In this document: in pieces, positions 42,554-51,254 of the stretch
How the letters are laid out: every line of letters begins with the position of its first letter
How positions within the stretch are numbered: position 1 is the first letter of the stretch
Assembly: GCF_902833045.1 (NCBI RefSeq)
Contig: NZ_CADFDU010000002.1
Coordinates: forward strand, 372,001-436,000
DNA: 64,000 nt
Source: Burkholderia sp. BCC0322
Lineage (GTDB): Bacteria; Pseudomonadota; Gammaproteobacteria; Burkholderiales; Burkholderiaceae
Direction of reading: 5' to 3'
Translations under genes and position numbers: made by a program
Notes under the pieces: generated by a model
What the model saw: only the letters and a program-made list of their open reading frames with translations
The model's database searches: none
Told to the model about the DNA's origin: nothing

Positions 42554-43798
42554 ATGGATTTCGACGTCATCGTTCTGGGGGCCGGCATCGTCGGCGTGTC
42601 GTCGGCGCTGCATCTGCAGGATCGCGGGCTGCGCGTCGCGCTCGTCGACCGGCGCGCGCCCGGCGAGGAAACGAGCCACGGCAATGCGGGGCTGATCGAG
42701 CGCTCGTCGGTCGTGCCGTACGCGTTTCCACGCCGGCTCGGCACGCTGCTGCGCTATGCGCGCAACCGCTCGGTCGATCTCTACTGGGACTACCGCGCGC
42801 TGCCCGCCTACGCGGGCTGGCTCGCGCGCTTCTGGCGCGAATCGTCGCCGCAGCGGCTCGCGGCCGCCGCGCGCGACCTGCTGCCGCTCGTCGCGGCGAG
42901 CGTCGTGGAACACGATGCGCTGCTCGCGCGCACCGATGCCCAGCCGCTCGTGCACGACGGCGGGTGGATCGAGGCGTTCCGTTCGCCCGCGCTGTTCGAT
43001 GCGGAAACCCGTGTGCAGCGGCGCGTGGCCGACGCGCACGGGCTGCGAATGACTGTGCTCGACGCCCATGCGTTGCGGGCGCGCGAGCCCGGCATCAGTG
43101 ACGCGTTTTGCGGCGCATTCCACTGGCAGGACCCGAAGACCGTGTCGAGCCCGGGCGGGCTGACCAAGGCCTACGCGCGGCTGTTCGAGCGCGATGGCGG
43201 CAGGTTCGCGCTGGGCGATGCCAGGACGCTCGTGCAGGTGGATGGCGGCTGGCAGGTCGGCACCGAACACGGGCCGATTTCGGCGCGCTCGGCCGTGGTT
43301 GCGCTCGGGCCGTGGTCCGATCACGTCTTCGCGCCGCTCGGCTACCGGATTCCGCTGCGCGCGAAGCGCGGCTACCACATGCATTACCGGCCGACGCGCG
43401 CGCCGTTGAACGTGCCCGTGTGCGATACCGAGGCAGGTTTCGTCGTCGCGCCGATGGAAGGCGGCCGCCTGCGGCTCACGACCGGCGTCGAGATCGCGCT
43501 GCGCGGCGCACCGCCGACCGGCGTGCAGCTCGCGCGCGCCGAGCCGCTGGCGCGCGCTGCGTTCGGCATCGGCGAGCGGCTCGATCCCGAGCCGTGGCTC
43601 GGGATGCGGCCGTGCACGCCCGACATGCGCCCGGTGATCGGGCCCGCGCCTCGCCATCGCCACCTGTGGTTCGCATTCGGCCATTGTCATCACGGGCTCA
43701 CGCTCGGCCCCGCAACCGGACGCCTGCTCGCCGAATTGATGACGGGCGCGCCGACCTATATCGATCCCCGTCCGTACCGGCCCGCGCGCTTCGGCTGA
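42554..43798 (+). CDS. FAD-dependent D-amino acid dehydrogenase (DadA/DauA-like)
   Basis: A 414-residue flavoenzyme of the DAO/DadA family. VIVLGAGIVGVSSALHLQDR (5-24) binds FAD, and GEETSHGNAGLIERSSVVPY is the classic DadA segment. The C-terminal half shows ALGPWSDHVFAPLGYRIPLR, AKRGYHMHY, LGMRPCTPDMRPVIGPAP and FGHCHHGLTLGPATGRLLAE. It would oxidise a D-amino acid to the 2-keto acid and pass electrons to the respiratory chain. The neighbours (DauR- and DauB-like, basic-amino-acid-binding) point to D-arginine or D-lysine as substrate; this is inferred, and ordinary DadA activity on other D-amino acids is the alternative. Confidence 0.8.
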   Translation: MDFDVIVLGAGIVGVSSALHLQDRGLRVALVDRRAPGEETSHGNAGLIERSSVVPYAFPRRLGTLLRYARNRSVDLYWDYRALPAYAGWLARFWRESSPQRLAAAARDLLPLVAASVVEHDALLARTDAQPLVHDGGWIEAFRSPALFDAETRVQRRVADAHGLRMTVLDAHALRAREPGISDAFCGAFHWQDPKTVSSPGGLTKAYARLFERDGGRFALGDARTLVQVDGGWQVGTEHGPISARSAVVALGPWSDHVFAPLGYRIPLRAKRGYHMHYRPTRAPLNVPVCDTEAGFVVAPMEGGRLRLTTGVEIALRGAPPTGVQLARAEPLARAAFGIGERLDPEPWLGMRPCTPDMRPVIGPAPRHRHLWFAFGHCHHGLTLGPATGRLLAELMTGAPTYIDPRPYRPARFG

Positions 43799-44283
43799 TC
43801 CGGCGGCGCGCGCTGCGTCACGCGCGCCGGTGTTCACAATGTTTCAATCTGCCATCCGAATTACCGGAAATCGCGCGATCGGAAATGATCTGCGTAATCG
43901 GCGGGAAAGATAATCGCGAAATAAAGAAAATAAGCAAATCGGCGATTTATCAATGCATTTTCATATTGCTGAAATGCGTAATGGGCGGCCGCTGATGACG
44001 GTGCGGTATGCCGTCGTGGCGGGTGTTCCGGTGTTACGCGGAATGTACCGGAACACGTTACTGCGGGGCTCGCAAACGTTACGTTACATCCGCGTTCCGT
44101 CGGCGTTTTTTCGTCAGATGATTGCAGCGGTTGGGCCGTGTATTTCGTCTGAAATCGATTAAAAAAGCGTTATTGCCTGTAAATAAGCAGACGAATCAAT
44201 CCTGCTTTTGGAATTGGCACACTTCGTGCAATCCGTCCCCATGCTTTATCAACGTTGTGCCAACCGAGATGGGGAAAATAAAG
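43799..44283. promoter_or_regulatory. low-GC leader of the repeat-protein gene
   Basis: 485 bp of AT-richer sequence. In-frame coding continues upstream of the chosen start, but its residues would precede a normal signal peptide. No gene was recognised. It presumably contains the promoter and a long 5' leader. Confidence 0.45.
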
Positions 44284-47200
44284 ATGGGACACAATCTGAA
44301 ATTGACGGGTGTGGCGCTGTCGGTCGCGACGGTGTTCGGGGTGCTGGCTTCGGGTTCCGCGATGGCGGGGGCACTTGATTCGCTGCCGATTCCGCAAGTG
44401 ATCGTCAACCCGCCGACGAACAGCGTGTCGGTCGGGTTGGTCGCGACGGGTACGTCGCCGCTGGGCTCGGTCACCGTGGCGGCAGGCGGGGCGGGCGCGA
44501 TCCAGACGTCGCTGGGCGATCCCGGCCAGGTACTGTCGGGCGCAGTGGGGGCGGTGACGGGCGCACTCGGCGGTGGCGGCGGCACGGTTCAGCCGCTCGC
44601 GCCGGTCCAGGGCGTGCTGAATCAGGTGACGGGCGCGTTGAGCGGCGGCAACGCGGCGGGTGCGTTGACCGGGGCGCTGAATACGGCGACGGGGACGCTG
44701 AGCAATGCGGTTGGCACGGTAACGGGGGCACTGGGTAATGTCGGCGGCGGGTCGAACCCGCTGGCGCCGGTTCAAGGCGTCGTCAATCAAGTGACGGGTG
44801 CGCTCGGTGGCGGCAATCCGGCGGGTGCTCTGAACGGCGCACTCGGCACGGTGACGGGCGCTCTGGGCGGCATCGGTGGCGGGTCGAACCCGCTGGCGCC
44901 GGTACAAGGTGTCGTCAATCAAGTGACGGGTGCGCTTGGTGGCGGTAACCCGGCAGGCGCACTGACTGGTGCACTCGGCACGGTGACGGGCGCTCTGGGA
45001 GGCATCGGTGGCGGGTCGAACCCACTGGCGCCGGTACAAGGTGTCGTCAATCAAGTGACGGGTGCGCTTGGTGGCGGCAACCCGGCGGGTGCTCTGACCG
45101 GCGCACTCGGCACGGTGACGGGCGCTCTGGGCGGCATCGGTGGTGGGTCGAACCCGCTGGCGCCGGTACAAGGTGTCGTTAATCAAGTGACGGGTGCGCT
45201 CGGTGGCGGCAATCCGGCGGGTGCTCTGACCGGCGCACTCGGCACGGTGACGGGCGCTCTGGGCGGCATCGGCGGCGGTTCGAATCCGCTGGCGCCGGTA
45301 CAAGGTGTCGTTAATCAAGTGACGGGTGCGCTCGGTGGCGGCAATCCGGCGGGTGCTCTGACCGGCGCACTCGGCACGGTGACGGGCGCTCTGGGCGGTA
45401 TCGGTGGTGGGTCGAACCCGCTGGCGCCGGTACAAGGTGTCGTTAATCAAGTGACGGGTGCGCTTGGTAGTGGCAACCCGGCGAGTGCGTTGACCGGCGC
45501 ACTCGGCACGGTGACGGGCGCACTGGGCGGTATCGGCGGTGGTTCGTACCCGCTGGGGGCGGTTCAAGGCGTCGTCAATCAAGTCACGACGGCCCTCAAC
45601 AACGGCAACCCGGCTAGTGCATTGACGGGCGCACTCGGTACGGTGGCGGGTGAACTCGGTGCGGGCAATCCGGCAGGCACGGTGACTGGTGCGATCGGAA
45701 ACGTAACGGGGGCGCTGGGCGCATTGGGCGCTATCGGTGGCGGCGCCGATCCGCTGGCGCCGGTGCAGGGCGTCGTGAACCAAGTGACGGGTGCCCTCAG
45801 CGGCGGCAATCCGGCGGGTGCGCTGACTGGCGCGCTGAACACGGCAACCGGTACGCTAAGCAATGCACTCGGTACCGCAACGGGTGCGCTGGGCGGCATC
45901 GGCGGCGGTTCGAATCCGCTGGCGCCGGTCCAAGGCGTCGTGAATCAGGTCACGGGCGCGCTCGGTGGTGGCAATCCGGCCGGCGCACTGACCGGCGCAC
46001 TGGGCACGGTGACGGGCGCACTGGGCGGTATCGGCGGCGGTTCGAACCCGCTGGCGCCGGTCCAAGGCGTCGTCAATCAAGTGACGGGCGCGCTTGGTAG
46101 TGGTAATCCGGCTGGCGCGTTGACGGGTGCACTCGGCACGGTAACGGGTGCGCTTGGCGGCATCGGCGGCGGCTCGAACCCGCTGGCGCCGGTCCAAGGC
46201 GTCGTGAATCAGGTCACGGGCGCACTCGGTGGTGGCAATCCGGCCGGCGCACTGACCGGCGCACTCGGCACGGTGACGGGCGCACTGGGCGGCATCGGTG
46301 GCGGCTCGAACCCGCTGGCGCCGCTCCAAGGCGTCGTGAACCAGGTCACGGGTGCGCTCGGCGGCGGCAATCCGGCTGGTGCACTGACCGGCGCACTCGG
46401 CACGGTAACGGGCGCACTGGGCGGCATCGGCGGTGGCTCGAACCCGCTGGCGCCGATCCAGAACGTCGTCGACCAGGTCACGGGTACGCTCGGCAGCGGC
46501 AACCCGGCCGGCGCGCTCAGCAATGCAGTCAACACGATCACGGGCACGCTCGGCAACGTCGGCGGCGCGGGGAGCCCGCTCGCACCGGTGCAAGGTGTCG
46601 TCACGCAACTCGCGGGCACGCTCGGCAACGATCCGGCCGGTGGGCTGACGAACGCGCTGAACTCGGTGACCGGGGCACTCGGCGGCTCGAATCCGTTGGC
46701 GCCGGTGCAAGGCGTCGTGAACCAGGTGGTCGGCACGCTGTCCGGCGCCGGTGGCGGCAGCCCGATCACGCCGATCACGAACCTCGTCAACGGCCTGCAG
46801 AACGCGCTGCCGACGGGCGGCAACGCAGCCGGCGCGCTGACCGGCGCACTCGGCTCGGTGACGGGCGCACTCGGCAACCTTGGCGGCTCGAACCCGCTGG
46901 CGCCGGTGCAAGGCGTCGTGAACCAGGTCGTCGGCACGCTCGGCAACAGCAACGCGGTCGGCACGGCCACGAACGCACTGGGCAATGCGGTCGGCTCCGT
47001 CGTGGGCGCACTCGGCAACCTCGGCGGCTCGAACCCGCTGGCGCCGGTGCAGGGCGTCGTGACCCAGGTTGTCGGTACGCTCGGCAACCTTGGCGGCTCG
47101 AACCCGCTGGCACCGGTGCAAGGCGTCGTGAACCAGGTCGTCGGCACGTTGTCGGGCGCAGCGGGCAACAACCCGATCGCACCGATCACGAACCTCGTGA

Positions 47201-47592
47201 GCGGCCTGACGGGCGGCAGCAACCCGGCCGGCGCACTGACCGGCGCACTCGGTTCGGTGACGGGTGCACTCGCGAATGGTCCGGTGGCCCTCGGGCAGGC
47301 GGCCGGCGCGCTGTCGGGCGCGGCCGGTTCGACGGCGGCGGCGGGCGGCAGCCTGCTCGGCTCGGGCGCGAACGCGGCCGGCGGCACGGCGGGTGCAGTC
47401 GGCTCGCTGCTGACGACGGGCGCCAACGCGACGGCGACGGTCGTCAACGCGGTCGGCACGACGGTGGGCACGGCACTCGGCTCCGCGCCGAGCCTGTCGG
47501 TCACGCCGCACTCGGGCAACAGCGCGCCGGGCAACCCGCTCGCACCGGTGTCGTCGCTGCTCCAGTCGCTGACGGGCGCACTGCCGAAGTAA
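44284..47592 (+). CDS. large secreted protein built from 44-residue repeats
   Basis: A 1102-residue exported protein of unknown function. A signal peptide (1-29) ends SAMAG. The rest is made almost only of G, A, V, L, N, T, P, S and Q, with no cysteine and hardly any charged residue. The unit GSNPLAPVQGVVNQV followed by TGALGGGNPAGALTGALGTV and TGALGGIGG recurs. About 19 copies of the PLAPxQxVVxQV block are present, many identical at the protein level, degenerating toward the C-terminus. It resembles Burkholderia proteins often labelled collagen-like, although no Gly-X-Y triplets occur. It may form a beta-solenoid or helical fibre in the envelope or matrix. ATG at 44284 has GGGGAAAATAAAG upstream; ATG at 44269 is an alternative. 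Confidence 0.8.
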   Translation: MGHNLKLTGVALSVATVFGVLASGSAMAGALDSLPIPQVIVNPPTNSVSVGLVATGTSPLGSVTVAAGGAGAIQTSLGDPGQVLSGAVGAVTGALGGGGGTVQPLAPVQGVLNQVTGALSGGNAAGALTGALNTATGTLSNAVGTVTGALGNVGGGSNPLAPVQGVVNQVTGALGGGNPAGALNGALGTVTGALGGIGGGSNPLAPVQGVVNQVTGALGGGNPAGALTGALGTVTGALGGIGGGSNPLAPVQGVVNQVTGALGGGNPAGALTGALGTVTGALGGIGGGSNPLAPVQGVVNQVTGALGGGNPAGALTGALGTVTGALGGIGGGSNPLAPVQGVVNQVTGALGGGNPAGALTGALGTVTGALGGIGGGSNPLAPVQGVVNQVTGALGSGNPASALTGALGTVTGALGGIGGGSYPLGAVQGVVNQVTTALNNGNPASALTGALGTVAGELGAGNPAGTVTGAIGNVTGALGALGAIGGGADPLAPVQGVVNQVTGALSGGNPAGALTGALNTATGTLSNALGTATGALGGIGGGSNPLAPVQGVVNQVTGALGGGNPAGALTGALGTVTGALGGIGGGSNPLAPVQGVVNQVTGALGSGNPAGALTGALGTVTGALGGIGGGSNPLAPVQGVVNQVTGALGGGNPAGALTGALGTVTGALGGIGGGSNPLAPLQGVVNQVTGALGGGNPAGALTGALGTVTGALGGIGGGSNPLAPIQNVVDQVTGTLGSGNPAGALSNAVNTITGTLGNVGGAGSPLAPVQGVVTQLAGTLGNDPAGGLTNALNSVTGALGGSNPLAPVQGVVNQVVGTLSGAGGGSPITPITNLVNGLQNALPTGGNAAGALTGALGSVTGALGNLGGSNPLAPVQGVVNQVVGTLGNSNAVGTATNALGNAVGSVVGALGNLGGSNPLAPVQGVVTQVVGTLGNLGGSNPLAPVQGVVNQVVGTLSGAAGNNPIAPITNLVSGLTGGSNPAGALTGALGSVTGALANGPVALGQAAGALSGAAGSTAAAGGSLLGSGANAAGGTAGAVGSLLTTGANATATVVNAVGTTVGTALGSAPSLSVTPHSGNSAPGNPLAPVSSLLQSLTGALPK
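44751..46434 (+). repeat. 132-bp tandem repeats inside the secreted-protein gene
   Basis: Starts recur exactly every 132 bases (44751, 44883, 45015, 45147, 45279 and on), one per 44-residue protein unit. The copies differ mainly by synonymous changes. A longer irregular block (about 45543-45940) interrupts the array. Such repeats are prone to copy-number change and to assembly collapse. Confidence 0.9.
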
Positions 47593-47646
47593 CCGGCCGG
47601 ACGCGCACGGCGGCGCCGGATTGGCCGCCGTGTGCAACGGATCGCG

Positions 47647-47687
47647 CAACGCGGCATGACAGGAATGTCATGCCGCGTTGTCTTTTT
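47647..47687 (+). terminator. strong intrinsic terminator
   Basis: A perfect 15-bp stem, CAACGCGGCATGACA with its complement (47647-47661 and 47666-47680), a GGAA tetraloop, then TCTTTTT. It ends the repeat-protein transcript. Confidence 0.9.
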
Positions 47688-47877
47688 GGTGTGCCGTTTC
47701 TTTCGTCGCATGAATGGCCGCTGCCGACGCTCATCGGCCGGCGTGGAATAACCGGTCGCCCCCGTCCGTTTACATACCGAATCCCGGCAGCGCCGGCCGG
47801 CAGGATAATGGTCGAGACGACGCCGATCGTCCCGGCCGGTGCCGCCGTGTTGCGATGCCGTGCCAAGGAGAAAGGGC

Positions 47878-48237
47878 ATGAAACGGATACTCGCCGCCGC
47901 CGCGCTGACGGTGGCAATCGTGCGGCCGGCCGCTGCGGAACCGCCCCGGGCCGGCGGCGGGAAACTCGTCGACGAAGCGCACATGACACTGTACGTGTTC
48001 GATCGCGACGCGCCCGGCAAGAGCGCGTGCGACCGCGCGTGCGCGGCCAGCTGGCCGCCCGCGCTCGCCGATGCGTACGACGAGGCGACGGGCGTGCTGA
48101 GTTTCGTCGCGCGCGACGACGGCAGCAAGCAATGGGCGTACCGCGGGCGCCCGCTGTATCGCTGGAAGCTGGATCGCAAGCCCGGCGACACGGGCGGCGA
48201 CGGGATCGGCGGCATGTGGCACGTCGCGCGTCCCTGA
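47878..48237 (+). CDS. secreted Yx(F/W)xxD-repeat protein
   Basis: A 119-residue exported protein. The signal peptide ends about AAA (residue 20). The mature part has MTLYVFDRDAPGKSACDRAC, ASWPPALADAYD, KQWAYRGRPLYRWKLDRKPG and GDGIGGMWHVARP. This is the secreted-repeat family with YxFDxD and YxWxxD blocks and a conserved C-x3-C pair, common in proteobacteria near redox and sigma-factor genes; the function is unknown. AAGGAG precedes the ATG. The ECF sigma gene starts 27 bp later, so it is probably the first gene of that operon. Confidence 0.82.
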   Translation: MKRILAAAALTVAIVRPAAAEPPRAGGGKLVDEAHMTLYVFDRDAPGKSACDRACAASWPPALADAYDEATGVLSFVARDDGSKQWAYRGRPLYRWKLDRKPGDTGGDGIGGMWHVARP

Positions 48238-48264
48238 CCGCACGGCGGTGCGCGAGGCATCCTG

Positions 48265-48780
48265 ATGAGCTACGAATCGGATCTGCTGGTGTGGTTGCCG
48301 CATCTCACGCGCTATGCACGCGCGCTGACGGGCGACCGGGCCTGGGCTGACGATCTCGTGCAGGACACGCTCGAGCGTGCGCTGAACCGCCCGCCGCGCG
48401 AGAGCGGCAACCTGCGCGCATGGCTGCTGACGCTGCTGCGGCACCGCTTCATCGACCAGTTGCGCGCGCGACGCGAGATCGCGGTCGACGATGCGACGGC
48501 GCCGTGGCAGACGATGGCCGCGCCGGCCGGCGAAATCGGCGGCCTGATGCTGCGCGACGTGCAGCGCGCGCTGTACCGGCTGCCGGTCGAACAGCGCGAG
48601 GTGCTGCTGCTGGTCGCGCTCGAGGAGTTGAGCTATCGCGATGCCGCGGAGGTGCTCGGCGTCCCGGTGGGAACGGTGATGTCGCGGCTCGCACGGGCGC
48701 GTGGGCAGATGCGCGCGCTGCTGTCGGAAGCGCCGTCGGCGCACGGCACGGCCGCGTTACGGGTGATCGGGAAGACATGA
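48265..48780 (+). CDS. ECF-type RNA polymerase sigma factor
   Basis: A 171-residue group 4 sigma factor. Region 2 is at about 8-75 (RYARALTGDRAWADDLVQDT, then NLRAWLLTLLRHRFIDQLRA). Region 4 is at about 110-160 (ALYRLPVEQREVLLLVALEE, then AAEVLGVPVGTVMSRLARAR), the helix-turn-helix for the -35 element. It would direct transcription of its own operon and a few envelope genes until bound by its anti-sigma factor. Its stop overlaps the anti-sigma gene (ATGA at 48777-48780), the usual coupling. Confidence 0.92.
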   Translation: MSYESDLLVWLPHLTRYARALTGDRAWADDLVQDTLERALNRPPRESGNLRAWLLTLLRHRFIDQLRARREIAVDDATAPWQTMAAPAGEIGGLMLRDVQRALYRLPVEQREVLLLVALEELSYRDAAEVLGVPVGTVMSRLARARGQMRALLSEAPSAHGTAALRVIGKT

Positions 48781-49559
48781 TGGACGATCCGCACAAGCCT
48801 TCGAACGAGCGGGACGACGACGCGTCGGCGCAACTGCTGTCCGCGTTGCTGGACGGCGAGCTGTCCGGGCACGAGCGCCGCGAGGTGCTCGAGCGCGTGC
48901 TGGCCGATCCGGAGGAAGCCGAACGATTCGCGCATTACCGGACGCAGCGCGATGCCCTGCAGGCGCTGTTCCCGCTGCCGGGCGCCGCGCCCGCGCTGTT
49001 CGTGCAGCGCCGTGCGCCGCGCCGGCGCGGGATCGCCTATGCGTTCGCGGGGCTCGCGGCCGGGCTGCTGATCGGCGTCGCGCTGCATGCGGGCTGGGTG
49101 GCGTTCGACCGCGAACCGGGGTTCGCCGCGCGCGCGGATGTCGCGTATGCGACGTACGTGGCCGACCGCGAACATCCGGTCGAGGTCGGTGCGGGCGACC
49201 CCGAACGTCTCGTCGCGTGGCTGTCCGCGCGTCTCGGGCGACCCGTGCGCGCGCCGTCGTTCGACGAATACGGCTACGAACTGCTCGGCGGCCGGCTGCT
49301 TCCCGGCGAAGCGGGGCCGGCCGCGCAACTCATGTACCAGCGCGCGGACGGCGCGCGCGTGACGCTGTACATGACGGCCTACGACGCACGGCGCCTCGCG
49401 CCGCAGGCGATGTCGGCCGGCGGCCGCTACACGTATTTCTGGTCCGATCGCGGGATGGGCTACGCGTTGTCCGGCCGGGGCGACGAACGGCGCCTGCGCG
49501 AACTCGCGATCGACGCGTGCGGCGCGCTCGGCGGCCCGACCGACGCGTGGCAGGGGTGA
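48777..49559 (+). CDS. membrane anti-sigma factor
   Basis: A 260-residue protein with an N-terminal cytoplasmic part of the RseA/anti-sigma type (LLSALLDGELSGHERREVLE, residues 20-40), one transmembrane segment at about 86-108 (YAFAGLAAGLLIGVALHAGW) and a periplasmic domain of about 150 residues (LSARLGRPVRAPSFDEYGYE, then LLPGEAGPAAQLMYQ). The ZAS HxxxCxxC zinc motif is absent. It should hold the adjacent ECF factor until an envelope signal releases it. The overlap of start and stop codons supports the pairing. The signal is unknown. Confidence 0.85.
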   Translation: MMDDPHKPSNERDDDASAQLLSALLDGELSGHERREVLERVLADPEEAERFAHYRTQRDALQALFPLPGAAPALFVQRRAPRRRGIAYAFAGLAAGLLIGVALHAGWVAFDREPGFAARADVAYATYVADREHPVEVGAGDPERLVAWLSARLGRPVRAPSFDEYGYELLGGRLLPGEAGPAAQLMYQRADGARVTLYMTAYDARRLAPQAMSAGGRYTYFWSDRGMGYALSGRGDERRLRELAIDACGALGGPTDAWQG

Positions 49560-49587
49560 TGCGCGCGGCGCCGGGACGGAGCAGGCG

Positions 49588-50019
49588 ATGAAGACGACGA
49601 TGACGAAAGGGATCGTGACGATGCTGGTGCTCGCGGCGCTCGTCTCACGCATCGCGCTTGCGCGGGCGGACGGCGACGCGCCGGTGCGCGTGCCCGTCGA
49701 CGCCGACGGCGTGCAACGGGTGGCGATCGTCGGCGGCAGCTATTTCTTCCGGCCGAACCACGTGATCGTGCATGCGCACGTGCCGGTCGAGCTGACCGTG
49801 TCGGCCGAGCCCGGCCTGGTGCCGCACAGCTTCGAAATCGATGCGCCGCAGGCCGGCATCGCGGTGTACATCGAGCTCGGCACGACGCCGAAGACGTTTC
49901 GCTTCACGCCGGCGCGGCCGGGCCGGTTCGCCTACTATTGCACGCATCGGCTGCTGTTTTTCAGGAGCCATCGCGAGCGCGGGATGGAAGGCGTGCTCGA
50001 TGTCGAGGCGGCGCCGTGA
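49588..50019 (+). CDS. periplasmic cupredoxin-domain protein
   Basis: A 143-residue protein with a signal peptide (cleaved near residue 28). The cupredoxin fold shows candidate copper ligands: His80 in LVPHSFEID, Cys118 in FAYYCTH, then His128 and Met133 in RSHRERGMEG. The pattern is close to cytochrome-oxidase-like cupredoxins rather than true blue plastocyanin, so copper binding or delivery is more likely than bulk electron transport. It is the third gene of the sigma-factor operon and overlaps the following GTG start by four bases. Copper binding is inferred from motif only. Confidence 0.8.
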   Translation: MKTTMTKGIVTMLVLAALVSRIALARADGDAPVRVPVDADGVQRVAIVGGSYFFRPNHVIVHAHVPVELTVSAEPGLVPHSFEIDAPQAGIAVYIELGTTPKTFRFTPARPGRFAYYCTHRLLFFRSHRERGMEGVLDVEAAP

Positions 50020-50648
50020 TCGCCGCGTTGCTGGCCGCGAGCCTGATAGGAGCGAGCATGACCGCCGATCCCGTGACCGTCGCGCAGGCGCATTTCGATC
50101 ACGTCCGCTCGTACCGCGCGACGATCCGCTCGTCCGCGCGCAGCGGCGAACGGACGGAAATCCGTTACGCGTACCTGAAACCGGGCTTCGTCCGGATGGA
50201 TTTCGTGTCGCCGCATCACGGCGCGGTGCTCGCGTACGATCCCGGCGACGGCAAGGTGCGGCTGCGCCCGTTCGGCGCGCATGCGCCGCCCGCGCTGACG
50301 CTGTCGCCGTCCAATCCGCTCGTGCGCGACCGCAGCGGCCACCGGGTCGACCGGTCGGACGTCGGCGAACTGCTGCGCAACGTCCATGCGCTGCAGGAAG
50401 GCGGCACGACGGTGACCGAAGGCGAGGAGGCCGTCGGCGGCCGGACCGCGCTGCGCGTGTCGGTCACGGGCGGGCCTGCGTATGCGGTCGACGGCGTGCA
50501 TCGCTACCGGCTGTGGCTGGACACCGAGGACGGCTTTCCGCTGAAGGTCGTCAGCTTCGCGGACGATGACGACGTGCCGCTCGAAACCGTGACGCTCGAC
50601 GATATCGAGATCGACGTCGCGTTTCCCGATCGCTTCTTCGCGCCCTGA
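50016..50648 (+). CDS. DUF1571-type periplasmic protein
   Basis: A 210-residue protein with the LolA-like beta-sheet fold of DUF1571: HFDHVRSYRATIRSSARSGE, then YAYLKPGFVRMDFVSPHHGA, DRSDVGELLRNVHALQEGGT and YRLWLDTEDGFPLKVVSFAD. Such proteins sit in the periplasm and may carry lipoproteins or lipids. The GTG start at 50016 gives a hydrophobic leader and overlaps the cupredoxin stop. An ATG at 50058 has a better AGGAG but would lose the leader, so the start is uncertain. It belongs to the ECF sigma operon. Confidence 0.75.
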   Translation: MIAALLAASLIGASMTADPVTVAQAHFDHVRSYRATIRSSARSGERTEIRYAYLKPGFVRMDFVSPHHGAVLAYDPGDGKVRLRPFGAHAPPALTLSPSNPLVRDRSGHRVDRSDVGELLRNVHALQEGGTTVTEGEEAVGGRTALRVSVTGGPAYAVDGVHRYRLWLDTEDGFPLKVVSFADDDDVPLETVTLDDIEIDVAFPDRFFAP

Positions 50649-50692
50649 ACGGTGCGCTGACTCATGCCCCTGACGGGCATGCCGGAGGCTGC

Positions 50693-51208
50693 ATGGCGGA
50701 ATACCGGTTCTCGACGATCTGGCGCGTGGACGCGCCGCTCGCGGTGGTGTGGGACGCGATCTACCAGGTCGACCGCTGGCCCGACTGGTGGAAGGGCGCC
50801 GTGAGTACCGTCGAGATCGAGCCGGGCGATGCGCGCGGCGTCGGCGCGCTGCACCGGTACACGTGGAAGGGGGCGCTGCCGTACCGGCTGACCTTCGACA
50901 TGCGCGTGCGACGCGTCGAGCCGCCGCATGCGCTCGAAGGCCGCGCGAGCGGCGCGATCGAGGGTGACGGATGCTGGTCGTTCGTTGCCGACGGCGCACG
51001 TACGATCGTGCGCTACGACTGGCACATCCGCACGCACGCGCGCTGGATGAACCGGCTGGAGCCGTTCGGTCGCCCGCTGTTCCGATGGAACCACGATGTC
51101 GTGATGCGTGCAGGCGCGAAGGGGCTCGCGCGGCTGCTGGGCGCGGCGGTCGAGACGGAGGGCCGGACGTTCCGGCCGTTGTCGGATGCGGGCTGTGCCG
51201 ATGCCTGA
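50693..51208 (+). CDS. SRPBCC (polyketide cyclase-like) protein
   Basis: A 171-residue START/Bet v1-like protein. AEYRFSTIWRVDAPLAVVWD begins the fold and IYQVDRWPDWWKGAVSTVEI is the typical SRPBCC W-P-x-W motif. A long amphipathic C-terminal helix follows FRWNHDVVMRAGAKGLARLL. Members bind lipids, polyketides or hydrophobic metabolites; no ligand can be named. It is 44 bp beyond the DUF1571 gene and is probably the last gene of that operon. It converges with fbpC. Confidence 0.78.
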   Translation: MAEYRFSTIWRVDAPLAVVWDAIYQVDRWPDWWKGAVSTVEIEPGDARGVGALHRYTWKGALPYRLTFDMRVRRVEPPHALEGRASGAIEGDGCWSFVADGARTIVRYDWHIRTHARWMNRLEPFGRPLFRWNHDVVMRAGAKGLARLLGAAVETEGRTFRPLSDAGCADA

Positions 51209-51254
51209 ACGCGTGTGAACGCGAGTAACAGCGCGTAGCGGCGGGCCGCGCCGC

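Noticed and set aside
44751-46434. Possible CRISPR or satellite array
   Set aside because: The repeats are 132 bp, in frame, without spacers, and encode a regular protein unit behind a signal peptide.
44284-47592. Collagen-like (Gly-X-Y) protein
   Set aside because: No run of Gly at every third residue is present; the period is 44 residues.
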